From assembly GCF_014203325.1 (NCBI RefSeq), contig NZ_JACHIV010000001.1, positions 2,419,501 through 2,483,500 on the forward strand: 64,000 nt of DNA, read 5' to 3'. Below the pieces are notes generated by a model. The model was not told the DNA's origin, searched no databases, and saw only the letters and a program-made list of their open reading frames with translations. Numbering within the stretch: position 1 is the first letter of the stretch; each line of letters starts with the position of its first letter. Both the position numbers and the translations under genes were made by a program. Origin of the DNA: Saccharopolyspora gloriosae. Lineage in GTDB: Bacteria > Actinomycetota > Actinomycetes > Mycobacteriales > Pseudonocardiaceae. Below are positions 51,432 to 60,016 of the stretch, in pieces.

Positions 51432-52370
51432 GTGAAGCCTGACCGTCGCCTGCTGTTCGCACTGGCCGCCACCAGCCTGACCGCCGCGACCGCGATCGCG
51501 GCGCCGAGCGCGCTCGCCGGACCGTCGGCCCGTGCGAACGAGCTGCCCGACCCCGCCACCTACGATGCCGCGATCGCTTGGCTGCCGGACACCCAGTACT
51601 ACTCCGAGAGCCACCCGGAGCACTTCGACGCCCAGACGCGGTGGCTGGTCGACAACGCCGCCGAGCGCAAGATCGGGTACGCGACGCACACCGGTGACAT
51701 CGTCGACGACTCCGACGACGAGGACCAGTGGAACAACGCCGACGCCAGCATGAAGACGCTGGACGACGCGAAGTTCCCGTACGGCGTCGTCGAGGGAAAC
51801 CACGACGTCGAGGGCCTCTACGGCGACTACTTCGGCGACGAGCGGTTCGCCGGCTCCCCGGTGCGCGGCGAGTCCTACGAGAACAACCGCCAGCACTACG
51901 ACCTCGTCGACGTCGCCGGCAAGCAGGTCATGATGCTGTCGCTGACCTGGGACATGCAGGAGGAGGACTTCGCCTGGGCGGAGAAGGTCCTCGCCGAGCA
52001 CCCGGACACCCCGGTGATCATCAGCGTGCACGCGTACCTGAACACCGACGGCTCCTACAGCGAGCAGGGCCAGGACATCTTCGACCGCGTCGTGGAGCCG
52101 CACCGCAACGTGAAGGCCGTGCTGTGCGGGCACAACCACGGCGCCACGCACAACGTGCAGGAGACCGCCGACGGCCGGAAGGTGCCGGAGATCCTCGCCG
52201 ACTACCAGAGCGCGCCGGAAGGCGGGCTCGGTTACCTGCGGCTGCTGCAGTTCGACATCGACGCGGGCAAGATGATCGTCGACACCTACTCGCCGTCGAA
52301 GGACGACTCGGACTACTTCGACGGCGAGGACGACTTCACCGTCGACGTCGACCTGAACACCACGAAATGA
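51432..52370 (+). CDS. Secreted metallophosphoesterase
   Basis: A 312-residue calcineurin-like phosphoesterase. GTG at 51432 starts MKPDRRLLFALAATSLTAAT, a Sec signal with cleavage around ALA-GP near 30. Metal ligands are seen in order: LPDTQYY (Asp, with Gln replacing the usual His), TGDIVDD, EGNHD, SVHAY and GHNHG. It would release phosphate from extracellular phosphomonoesters or diesters. A PHO-box-like repeat upstream and a strong terminator downstream mark it as a single-gene phosphate-scavenging unit. The D-T-Q variant occurs in several secreted members. Confidence 0.9.
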   Translation: MKPDRRLLFALAATSLTAATAIAAPSALAGPSARANELPDPATYDAAIAWLPDTQYYSESHPEHFDAQTRWLVDNAAERKIGYATHTGDIVDDSDDEDQWNNADASMKTLDDAKFPYGVVEGNHDVEGLYGDYFGDERFAGSPVRGESYENNRQHYDLVDVAGKQVMMLSLTWDMQEEDFAWAEKVLAEHPDTPVIISVHAYLNTDGSYSEQGQDIFDRVVEPHRNVKAVLCGHNHGATHNVQETADGRKVPEILADYQSAPEGGLGYLRLLQFDIDAGKMIVDTYSPSKDDSDYFDGEDDFTVDVDLNTTK

Positions 52371-52403
52371 CCCGCTGATCCGGCAACCCGGATTCCGCCG
52401 TCC

Positions 52404-52437
52404 CCAGGGGCGTCCGCCGTTCGGCGGGCGCCCCTGG
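52404..52437 (+). terminator. Strong hairpin terminator after the metallophosphoesterase
   Basis: CCAGGGGCGTCCGC pairs with GCGGGCGCCCCTGG (one G-T pair) around a CGTTCG loop, 33 bp past the stop. Confidence 0.8.
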
Positions 52438-52663
52438 CCGTGTTCCGGACACATATCGTGCGCAGGTCCAACGGCCGTGTTCCGCGCGTTCGCCGAGCTC
52501 CTAATGTGGAAAGCAATCGCACTGGGCGTGGCCCGACGGCGACCACCCGGCGCGTACGGGGCCGGACATCACGACTCCCTCGAACTCCGCAGAAACGATC
52601 GTCGAATCGACCGGTGGACGGAGCGATTTCGCCTGCCGGGTTCATGGGAAGAAGGTGCAGATC

Positions 52664-52810
52664 ATGCGCATCAAGAGCATTTTCGTCTACTCCGGCGGCG
52701 GCTGGGGCTGGGGCCACGGCTGGGGCCACGGCTGGGGCTCCGGTTGGGGCTGGGGCAATGGCTGGGGCTGGGGTTGGGGCCACTGGGGCGGTTGGGGCTG
52801 GGGCAGGTAA
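52664..52810 (+). CDS. 48-residue Gly/Trp-repeat peptide
   Basis: ATG at 52664, 8 nt after an AAGG Shine-Dalgarno, opens a frame ending at TAA 52810. The first ten residues are ordinary (MRIKSIFVYS). The rest is an uninterrupted array of GW units with occasional His, Ser or Asn (GWGHGWGHGWGSGWGWG...). The peptide has 12 Trp and 20 Gly in 48 residues and ends in Arg. Trp has a single codon and is normally rare, so TGG-GGC iteration in phase with a start, RBS and stop argues for real coding. It is not recognised. It could be a structural or cell-surface peptide, a metal- or aromatic-binding peptide, or a modified-peptide precursor; no modifying enzyme is adjacent. Confidence 0.65.
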   Translation: MRIKSIFVYSGGGWGWGHGWGHGWGSGWGWGNGWGWGWGHWGGWGWGR

Positions 52811-53176
52811 CCGGCACCCGTCCGCCACGGCTCCTCCCGGGCACGCGCCACGGCGTGCCGGGAGAACTCCGGCCATGACGGCCCGAAGGTGAACGCATTG
52901 TCGAGGTGGCTCCCACCTGTTCGGCGTTTTTTCGTCGCAACGGTGGGAGCCACTGGTGCGCGCACCGGGAAAGGGACTACGGAAACAAGAACGGGAAAAC
53001 CGACCCGCGAACGGGCTCTGGTGCCGTCGAAGATCACCGATGTATAACGGGGGCGTCGCGACATTTCGGCCCCGGGGCCGCGAACCGGGGTTTCGTTCGC
53101 GCTGGAACGCGGGTCGCGGTGGCCCGGCCCGTCGTGCGGGAGCCGCCGGTGATCGCACCGACGAGGATGGAGCCAC
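52811..53176. other. Gene-free spacer before the molybdenum hydroxylase operon
   Basis: 366 bp. It contains the terminator-like inverted repeat at 52906-52953 and presumably the operon promoter to its right. No gene supported. Confidence 0.55.
52906..52953 (+). terminator. Inverted repeat downstream of the Gly/Trp peptide
   Basis: GTGGCTCCCACC (52906-52917) and GGTGGGAGCCAC (52942-52953) are perfect 12-bp arms around a 24-nt loop containing six consecutive T. It lies 95 bp after the peptide stop. Likely terminator, or an operator of the following operon. Confidence 0.55.
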
Positions 53177-53659
53177 ATGGCAACCACGGCCGACGACCGG
53201 GTTTCGGTCTCGCTCACCGTCAACGGCACCGACCACGAACTGGATCTCGATTCACGGGTCACGCTGCTCGACGCGCTGCGCGACGAACTCGGCCTCACCG
53301 GCACCAAGAAGGGCTGCGACCAGGGCGCGTGCGGAGCATGCACGGTGGCGCTGGACGGGACGCGCAGGCTGTCCTGCCTGACGCTGGCCGCGCAGTGCGA
53401 CGACCGCGAGGTCACGACCGTCGAAGGTCTCGGCACCGACGGCGAGCCGCACCCGGTGCAGGAGGCCTTCGTGCGCCACGACGCCTTCCAGTGCGGCTAC
53501 TGCACGCCAGGTCAGATCATGTCCGCGGTGTGCCTGCTCGACGAGGGGCGCACCGGTTCGGACGAAGAGATCCGGGAGCAGATGAGCGGGAACCTGTGCC
53601 GCTGCGGCGCGTACTCGAACATCGTGGCCGCCATCCGGGAGGTCGCGGAGAATGCGTGA
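53177..53659 (+). CDS. Molybdenum hydroxylase 2Fe-2S subunit
   Basis: A 160-residue small subunit of the xanthine oxidase family. The plant-type cluster ligands are in GCDQGACGACTVALDG and LSCLTL; the second cluster ligands are in CGYCTPGQIM and GNLCRCGAY. All eight Cys are present. It passes electrons from the Mo site to FAD. No signal peptide is seen. The stop overlaps the FAD-subunit start by 8 bp, so the operon is coupled. Confidence 0.93.
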   Translation: MATTADDRVSVSLTVNGTDHELDLDSRVTLLDALRDELGLTGTKKGCDQGACGACTVALDGTRRLSCLTLAAQCDDREVTTVEGLGTDGEPHPVQEAFVRHDAFQCGYCTPGQIMSAVCLLDEGRTGSDEEIREQMSGNLCRCGAYSNIVAAIREVAENA

Positions 53660-54632
53660 GTTCCGGTACCTGCGCCCCGGTGACGTCGCCGAAGCGGTCG
53701 CCGCGGTCGGGGCCGACCCGGAGGCGTCCTACCTCGCGGGCGGCACCACCCAGCTGGACCTGATGAAGGACGGGGTGCTCGCCCCGCGGACCCTCGTCGA
53801 CGTGACCCGGCTGCCGCTGCGCGGGATCAGCCGGGACGGCGAGGTGCTGCGCGTCGGCGCGATGACCACCATGGCCGAGCTCGCCGCCGACCCGCTGGTC
53901 GTCGAACGGGCTCCGGTGGTGTCAGAGGCGCTGCTGGCCAGCGCCTCCCCGCAGCTGCGGACCATGGCGACCATCGGCGGGAACCTGTTGCAGCGCACCA
54001 GGTGCCGCTACTTCCGGGACCCGTCGGTGGCGGCCTGCAACAAGCGGGCGCCCGGCAGCGGCTGTGCCGCGGTGACCGGTGGTGCGCGGATGCACGCGAT
54101 CCTCGGCGCGAGCGCGGACTGCATCGCGGTGCACGGCTCGGACCTGGCGGTGGCGCTGACCGCGCTGGACGCCGTGGTGCGGGTGCAGGGCGCGGCGGGG
54201 CCGCGTTCGGTGCCGCTCGCCGAGTTCTACCGGGTCCCGGGGGCGACTCCGGACGTGGAGAACGTGCTCGGCCACGACGAGCTGATCACCGGTGTGGACG
54301 TGCCGCTGCCCGCTCCCGGCGTGCGCTCCGGCTACCTGAAGGTGCGCGACCGCGCTTCCTACGAGTTCGCGCTGAGCTCCGCCGCGGTGGCCGTGCGGGT
54401 GGCGGACGGCGTCGTGCGGGAGGCGCGCATCGCGCTCGGCGGCGTCGGTACCGTGCCCTGGCGCGCGAGCGAGGCGGAACGGGCGCTGCTCGACCAGCCG
54501 TCCACAGTGGAGTCCTTTGCGGCGGCGGCGGAACTCGCCGTCCAGGACCCGTTCACCGTGGAGGGCACCGAGTTCAAGGTGGAACTCGCCCGCCGCACCC
54601 TGATCCGCGCGCTGCGCGACGCGACGAGCTAG
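53652..54632 (+). CDS. Molybdenum hydroxylase FAD-binding subunit
   Basis: A 326-residue CO-dehydrogenase-flavoprotein-like medium subunit. FAD contacts are in YLAGGTTQLDLMKDG and TIGGNLLQRTRC. The RCRYFRDPSVAACNKR and GCAAVTGGARMHAILGAS segments are typical of the YagS/PaoB group, which carries an extra 4Fe-4S cluster. It overlaps the 2Fe-2S gene. A 217-bp gap separates it from the large subunit gene. Confidence 0.92.
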   Translation: MREFRYLRPGDVAEAVAAVGADPEASYLAGGTTQLDLMKDGVLAPRTLVDVTRLPLRGISRDGEVLRVGAMTTMAELAADPLVVERAPVVSEALLASASPQLRTMATIGGNLLQRTRCRYFRDPSVAACNKRAPGSGCAAVTGGARMHAILGASADCIAVHGSDLAVALTALDAVVRVQGAAGPRSVPLAEFYRVPGATPDVENVLGHDELITGVDVPLPAPGVRSGYLKVRDRASYEFALSSAAVAVRVADGVVREARIALGGVGTVPWRASEAERALLDQPSTVESFAAAAELAVQDPFTVEGTEFKVELARRTLIRALRDATS

Positions 54633-54849
54633 GAGCCTTCGCCATGGTCTGCCCGGCGCAATCCCGGCGGCCGTCGTCCAACCCGGCCGGCGCGGCGGAA
54701 CAACCGTGGCCCGCTCGCCGCGGGTTCGATGCCTCCCGCCCGTCTTCCCCCTCGGCGTCGCGCAGCGGTGCCGGTCGCTCGAACCGGCCGCCGCTGGGCG
54801 GCTGCCCGGTCCACGATCGTTCCGCACGGATTCGTTAGAGAGGCGCTCG

Positions 54850-57132
54850 ATGGAGATCTCCCGCCGTTCCGCGCTGCGCGCGGGCGTGCTCGTCGCCGGA
54901 GCCGGACTGCTGCCCGCGACCGCATCCGCTCGCACCGCCACCGCCGCCCCGGCTCCCGCCGCACCCGCGCTGGCCGGCGCCGGGATGAACCGGGTCGACG
55001 GGTGGCGCAAGGTCAGCGGTACCGCCGACTACCCGAACGACGTGGCCGAACCCGGCATGGCGCACGCCGCGCTCGCGTGCAGCACCATTGCCTCCGGGCG
55101 CATCACCGGCATCGACACGAGCGGGGCCGAGTCGGCGCCCGGCGTGCTCGCGGTGCTCACCCACCTCAACGCGCCGAAGGTGCAACGGCCGCCCGGTGAA
55201 CCGCCCGCGCCGCTGCAGGGCGACGTCGTCGACCACCACGGGCACTACCTCGCCGTGGTCGTCGCGCGGACCCCGCAGCAGGCGGCGGAGGCGGCCTCGC
55301 TGATCGAGGTCGACTACGAGGTGCGCTCGCCGGTGGTGGCGATCGACGATCCGCGGGCGCCGCGCGCTCCGGCGGGCACCGGCACCACCCGCGGCGACGT
55401 GCCCGGCGCGCTGGCGGACTCCGCGGTGCGCTACGACGCCACCTTCACCACCCCGGCGAACACGCACAACCCGATGGGCCTGTTCAGCGCGGTCGCCGGC
55501 TGGGACGGGCCGCGGCTCACCGTGCACAGCAACAGCCAAGGCCCCAGCGCGATGCAGGAGTCCCTCGCGGCGGCGTTCGAGCTGCCCGCGGCCGACGTCA
55601 CGGTGGTCGCGCCCTTCGTCGGCGGCGGCTTCGGCTCGGCGCTGCGGACCTGGCCGCACGTGCAGCTGGCCGCGCTCGCGGCGCGCGAGGTGGGGCTGCC
55701 GGTGCGGCTGGTGCTGACCCGCCCGCAGATGTTCACCGGGGTCGGGCACCGCACCGGCACGGTGCAGCGGCTGCGCATCGGCATGGACCGGGACGGGACG
55801 CTGCGCGCGATCGAGCACCGCTCGACGCAGACCGCGGCCGTGGACGACGACAACGTCGACCCCGTCACCAGCGGCACGGCCGTCCGCTACGCGTGCGCCA
55901 ACGTCGCCACCCACGACGAACAGGTGCGGCTGACCATCCCCGGCCCGTGCTCGATGCGCGCGCCGGGGGAGGCGCAGGGCAACTTCGCGCTGGAATCGGC
56001 CATCGACGAGCTGTCGTACCAGGTCGGCATCGACCCGATCGAGCTGCGGCTGCGGAACTTCGCCGCGACGGACCAGGAATCCGGGCTGCCGTGGTCGAGC
56101 AACGCGCTGCGCGAGTGCTACCGGCGCGGCGCGGAGCTGTTCGGCTGGAGCCGCCGACCCGCGCAGCCGCGTTCGCTGCGGGAGGGCGACGAACTCGTCG
56201 GCTACGGCGTCGCCACCGCGTCCTTCCCGTTCTTCGGGTTGCCGTGCGAGGCGTCGGTGGCGGTGCTCGCCGACGGCACCGCCGTGGTGCGCAGCTCCAC
56301 CGCCGAGATCGGCACGGGTTCCCGCACGGTCATCACCCAGCTCGCCGCGCAGCGCCTCGGCCTGGAGGTCGGATCGGTCGGGTTCGAGATCGGCGACTCG
56401 CGGCTCCCGACGGCGCCGCTGGCCGGTGGCTCCGGGCTCACCGGGTCGCTCGGAGCGGCCGTGGACGCGGCGGTTCTCCGGCTGTGGCAGGGATTCCTGG
56501 ACCTCGTCGCCGACGACCCGGCCGCGCCGCTGCGGGGCGCGCGGGTGGATCAGCTCGCCGCCACCGGCGGCAGGCTGCACCTCGTCGACGATCCGGCCAC
56601 GGGGGAGACCTACGCGGCGATGCTGGCCCGGCACGGGCGCGGCGACCTCGCCGCCGACGGTGCCTTCGACTCGTCGTCGCACGACGTGAACGGCCTCTCC
56701 CGCGCGGGGGCGTTCGGGGCGCAGTTCGTGGAAGTCCGGGTCGACGCCGACCTCGGCGCGGTCCGGGTGGCGCGGATCGTCTCGGCCATCGACGGCGGAC
56801 GGATCCTCAACGAGAAGACCGCGCGCAGCCAGATCATCGGCGGCGCCGTCGGCGGCATCGGCATGGCGCTGTTCGAGGACACCGCCACCGACCCCGGCAC
56901 CGGTCGCATCACGAACGCCACGTTCGCCGACTACCTGATCCCCGTCAACGGCGACGTCCCCGACCACCAGGTCGCCTTCGTCGGCACCCCGGACCGCTTC
57001 AACCCGGTCGGGGTGAAGGGCGTCGGCGAAGTGGGCCTCACCGGGCTGCCACCGGCCATCGCCAACGCGATCCACCACGCCACGGGCAAGCGGCTCCGGT
57101 CGCTGCCGATGACGCTGGACCAGCTGCTGTAA
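54850..57132 (+). CDS. Molybdenum hydroxylase large (molybdopterin) subunit with Tat-like signal
   Basis: A 760-residue Mo-binding subunit of the YagR/PaoC-like aldehyde-oxidase group. Mo-cofactor contacts are recognisable in VAPFVGGGFGSALRTWPHVQ, SMRAPGEAQG, GTGSRTVITQLAAQRLGL and the C-terminal active-site Glu in VKGVGEVGLTGLPPAI. The N-terminus MEISRRSALRAGVLVAGAGL is a twin-arginine signal ending near ATASA. ATG at 54850 follows GAGAGGCGC. In E. coli PaoABC the Tat signal is on the Fe-S subunit; here it is on the large one. Export of the folded complex is implied. The substrate is probably an aldehyde or N-heterocycle. Confidence 0.9.
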   Translation: MEISRRSALRAGVLVAGAGLLPATASARTATAAPAPAAPALAGAGMNRVDGWRKVSGTADYPNDVAEPGMAHAALACSTIASGRITGIDTSGAESAPGVLAVLTHLNAPKVQRPPGEPPAPLQGDVVDHHGHYLAVVVARTPQQAAEAASLIEVDYEVRSPVVAIDDPRAPRAPAGTGTTRGDVPGALADSAVRYDATFTTPANTHNPMGLFSAVAGWDGPRLTVHSNSQGPSAMQESLAAAFELPAADVTVVAPFVGGGFGSALRTWPHVQLAALAAREVGLPVRLVLTRPQMFTGVGHRTGTVQRLRIGMDRDGTLRAIEHRSTQTAAVDDDNVDPVTSGTAVRYACANVATHDEQVRLTIPGPCSMRAPGEAQGNFALESAIDELSYQVGIDPIELRLRNFAATDQESGLPWSSNALRECYRRGAELFGWSRRPAQPRSLREGDELVGYGVATASFPFFGLPCEASVAVLADGTAVVRSSTAEIGTGSRTVITQLAAQRLGLEVGSVGFEIGDSRLPTAPLAGGSGLTGSLGAAVDAAVLRLWQGFLDLVADDPAAPLRGARVDQLAATGGRLHLVDDPATGETYAAMLARHGRGDLAADGAFDSSSHDVNGLSRAGAFGAQFVEVRVDADLGAVRVARIVSAIDGGRILNEKTARSQIIGGAVGGIGMALFEDTATDPGTGRITNATFADYLIPVNGDVPDHQVAFVGTPDRFNPVGVKGVGEVGLTGLPPAIANAIHHATGKRLRSLPMTLDQLL

Positions 57133-57156
57133 CCGCACGCGGGCCGTGCGGCGGCC

Positions 57157-57199
57157 CACCGCGCGGACCCGGGCGAACGCCCCCTCCCGGTCCGCGGTG
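57157..57199. terminator. Imperfect hairpin between convergent genes
   Basis: CACCGCGCGGACCCGGG pairs with CCCGGTCCGCGGTG (one bulge) between the molybdenum hydroxylase and Old-Yellow-Enzyme genes. Probably a bidirectional terminator. Confidence 0.55.
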
Positions 57200-57229
57200 C
57201 GGGATGGAGGAGGCGTCCGGCGGGAGTCC

Positions 57230-58351
57230 TCAGCGCAGGGTGGTGAGCTGCTCGGAGGTGAACGGGACCAGTTCGTCGTGGCGGCCGTGGAGGACCTTCT
57301 CGGCCCATTCCGGGTCGGCCAGCAGCGCGCGGCCCACGGCGACCACGTCGAACTCGTCGCGCTCCAGCCGGTCCAGCAGGTCGTCGATGCCGGTCACCGC
57401 GGAGGTCTGGCCGCTGAAGGACTTGAGGAACTCCTGGTCGAGCCCCACCGAGCCGACCGTGATGGTGGGCTTGCCGGTGATCTTCTTCGTCCACCCGGCG
57501 AGGTTGAGGTCGGAACCGTCGAACTCGGGCTGCCAGTAGCGCCGGGTGGAGGAGTGGAAGGCGTCGACGCCGGCCTCCACGAGCGGGCTCAGGACCGCTT
57601 CGAGCTCCTGCGGGGTGGCGGCGAGCTTCGCCTTGTAGTGGTTCATCTTCCACTGCGAGGTGCGGAACACGACGGGGAAGTCCGCGGCGACCTTCCGGCG
57701 CACCGCGGCGACGATCTCGGCGGCGAACCGCACGCGGGACACCGCGTCGCCGCCGTAGCCGTCGGTGCGGTGGTTGGTGCCCTCCCAGAGGAACTGGTCG
57801 ATCAGGTAGCCGTGCGCGCCGTGCAGTTCCACGCCGTCGAACCCGAGGCGTTCGGCGTCGGCGGCGGCCTCGGCGAACGCCTCGACGACCGCGTCGAGGT
57901 CGGCCTGGGTCATGGCGTGCCCGGTCGCGTCGCCCTCCAGGGCGAGCCCGGAGGGGCCCATCGGCGGGGCGTCCGGGAACGGCGGGGCTCCGGCGGTGCG
58001 GGCCATGCCGACGTGCCAGATCTGCGGCATGATCTTGCCGCCCGCGCGGTGCACCTCGGTGACGACGTTCTTCCAGCCCGCGAGCGCGTCCTCGCCGTGG
58101 AAGCGCGGCACCCGGTCGCTGAGCCCGGCGGAGGCGTGGTCGACGTAGGTCCCCTCGGTGATGATCAGGCCGGTGCCGGCCGCCGCGCGGCGCGAGTAGT
58201 AGGCGGCGACGTCGGCGCCGGGAACACCGCCGGGCGAGAACTCGCGCGTCATCGGGGCCATCGCGATGCGGTTCGGCAACGTCGCTCCGCCCAGCGCGAA
58301 CGGGCGGGACAGGACCTCGGCGGCGCGGGCGGCGGGGTGGGGGCTGGACAC
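57230..58351 (-). CDS. Old Yellow Enzyme family NADH:flavin oxidoreductase
   Basis: A 373-residue OYE. It has LSRPFALGGATLPNRIAMAP (FMN contact), PQIWHVGM, the substrate-binding pair in VELHGAHGYLIDQFLWEGTN, HRTDGYGG, and the phosphate site VAVGRALLADPEWAEK. It reduces activated C=C bonds or nitrate esters with NAD(P)H. It is divergent from a MerR gene across a 108-bp region with a textbook palindrome, so it is probably induced by an electrophile sensed by that regulator. Confidence 0.92.
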   Translation of the reverse strand: MSSPHPAARAAEVLSRPFALGGATLPNRIAMAPMTREFSPGGVPGADVAAYYSRRAAAGTGLIITEGTYVDHASAGLSDRVPRFHGEDALAGWKNVVTEVHRAGGKIMPQIWHVGMARTAGAPPFPDAPPMGPSGLALEGDATGHAMTQADLDAVVEAFAEAAADAERLGFDGVELHGAHGYLIDQFLWEGTNHRTDGYGGDAVSRVRFAAEIVAAVRRKVAADFPVVFRTSQWKMNHYKAKLAATPQELEAVLSPLVEAGVDAFHSSTRRYWQPEFDGSDLNLAGWTKKITGKPTITVGSVGLDQEFLKSFSGQTSAVTGIDDLLDRLERDEFDVVAVGRALLADPEWAEKVLHGRHDELVPFTSEQLTTLR

Positions 58352-58394
58352 GGGGGACTCCTAGCGGCCTGGTGGCGTGCGATGTACTTGCGCT

Positions 58395-58426
58395 AGGCTA
58401 AAACCTGACGTTGACGTCAGAGGCAA
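58395..58426 (-). promoter_or_regulatory. MerR-type promoter with palindromic operator
   Basis: CTGACGTTGACGTCAG (58405-58420) is a perfect 7-bp dyad with TG spacer. On the minus strand it lies between TTGCCT (58426-58421) and TAGCCT (58400-58395), an overlong 20-bp spacer, as in MerR-activated promoters. It would drive the Old-Yellow-Enzyme gene and perhaps autoregulate merR. Confidence 0.7.
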
Positions 58427-58459
58427 GAAATGTGTTCCGGATTACTCGCGGGAGGCGCG

Positions 58460-58825
58460 ATGCGGATCGGGGAGCTCGCCGCGAACACCGGCGTGAGCGT
58501 GCGGGCGTTGCGGTACTACGAGGAGCAGCACCTGCTGCGCGCCGAGCGCAGCGCCGGTGGGCAGCGCACCTACCCGGACTCCGCCGTCGACCGGGTCCGC
58601 CTGATCCAGCAGCTCTACGGCGCGGGACTGTCCAGCAAGACGATCCTGAGCCTGCTGCCGTGCGTGGAGACGGGCGAGGTCACCCCGGACCTGCTGGGGC
58701 GGCTCACCGCCGAGCGCGACCGCATCGACGGGCAGATCGACGAGCTCGTCGCGACCCGCGACCGACTCGACGCGGTCATCTGCCACGCGGCGAAGGCCGA
58801 GTCGTCCGGATGTCCCGCCGCCTGA
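58460..58825 (+). CDS. MerR-family transcriptional regulator
   Basis: A 121-residue regulator. MRIGELAANTGVSVRALRYY is the standard MerR HTH start, then EEQHLLRAERSAGGQRTYPD (wing) and a dimerising coiled coil (about 80-112). A single Cys-containing tail (VICHAAKAESSGCP) could sense electrophiles, but this is speculative. ATG at 58460 follows GGAGG. Divergent from the Old-Yellow-Enzyme gene. Confidence 0.92.
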   Translation: MRIGELAANTGVSVRALRYYEEQHLLRAERSAGGQRTYPDSAVDRVRLIQQLYGAGLSSKTILSLLPCVETGEVTPDLLGRLTAERDRIDGQIDELVATRDRLDAVICHAAKAESSGCPAA

Positions 58826-58877
58826 TTTCGACGCCCCGCTGACAGGATGCGGGTCGACGCGGGTTCGAGGAGGAGCG

Positions 58878-59717
58878 GTGTCCGAAGATCTGACCGGCAA
58901 GACCGTGGTGATCACCGGGGCGAGCGCCGGGATCGGTGCCGCCGCCGCGCGGGAGCTCGCGGCGCGCGGAGCGACCGTCGTGCCGGTGGGGCGGTCCGCG
59001 GACAAGACCCGTGCGGTGGCGGCGGAACTCGGCGTGGAGCCGCTGATCGCGGACTTCGCCTCGCTGCGGCAGGTGCGGTCGCTGGCGGACCGGCTGCTGC
59101 GGCGGTGCCCGGTGATCGACGTGCTGGCGCACAACGCGGGCGGCGTCGTTCCGCGGCGCGAGGTCACCGAGGACGGTTTCGAGCTGACCTTGCAGAGCAA
59201 TTACCTGGCCCCGTTCCTGCTGCAGGCGTTGCTGCACGAGCGGCTCAGCGCCTCGCGGGCCCAGGTGATCGTGACCAGCAGCATGGGGCACCGGTTCGGC
59301 CGGATCTCGTTGGCGGACTTGAACTTCGCGCGCCGCCGGTTCTCCTCGCTGCGGGTGTACGGCTCGGCGAAGCTCGCCGACCTGATCTTCGCGCGGGAGC
59401 TCGCCCGGCGCGCCCCGGAGACGGGGATCAGCGCCGTCGCCTTCCACCCCGGAACGGTCGGTTCCAGCTTCGGACGCGACAGCAGGGGACCCGTGTCGCT
59501 GGTGTACGGCACCGCGGCGGGACGCACCCTGCTGCTCGGCAACGAGCAGGGCGCCGCTCCCCTGGTGCACCTGGCTTCGCTGGCGGATCCGCGCAGCGTC
59601 AACGGCCAGTACTTCCACCGCATGCGGGCGAACGCCCCCACCTCGAAGCAGGCGCGCGATCCAGCGCTGGCGCGGAACCTGTGGGACACCACCGAAGCGA
59701 TGCTCGGATTGACCTGA
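58878..59717 (+). CDS. Short-chain dehydrogenase (retinol dehydrogenase-like)
   Basis: A 279-residue SDR: TGASAGIG (14-21), AHNAGG, VTSSMGHRFG (catalytic Ser), and YGSAKLAD (Tyr/Lys pair), AFHPGTVGS. It resembles the WWOX/retinol-dehydrogenase subgroup common in actinomycetes. GTG at 58878 follows GAGGAGCG, 52 bp after merR in the same direction, so it may belong to the same regulon. Substrate unknown. Confidence 0.87.
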   Translation: MSEDLTGKTVVITGASAGIGAAAARELAARGATVVPVGRSADKTRAVAAELGVEPLIADFASLRQVRSLADRLLRRCPVIDVLAHNAGGVVPRREVTEDGFELTLQSNYLAPFLLQALLHERLSASRAQVIVTSSMGHRFGRISLADLNFARRRFSSLRVYGSAKLADLIFARELARRAPETGISAVAFHPGTVGSSFGRDSRGPVSLVYGTAAGRTLLLGNEQGAAPLVHLASLADPRSVNGQYFHRMRANAPTSKQARDPALARNLWDTTEAMLGLT

Positions 59718-60016
59718 ACCGGGCGGTGATTGCCGGGCGATGCGGCGGCGTTGTAGTCTTTCGCCGCGCCCCGGATGGGCCCGACGCTGGAGGTAGTGGC
59801 TTCCGCCATTTCTTGAGTTCGACGCGGTTCTGAGAGTTGCGCGCACGCACGCGCGATCCTCCGTGCTCTCCGGGTCTTCTCGTCACATCGATCGTGGTCG
59901 CCCCGTGTGCCGGGGTGCGATCGGCGTGCTCCTCCGCGCGTTCGACCCGGCCTCCGCGCGCCCTCCTCCGGCGGAATCCGCCCCTCCGGTCCGATGGATC
60001 GAATGGGAAGGAATCC

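Noticed and set aside
52679-52807. Short tandem repeats that could suggest CRISPR or a microsatellite
   Set aside because: Units are 6-12 bp without spacers, and in-frame they encode the Gly/Trp peptide; no cas genes nearby.
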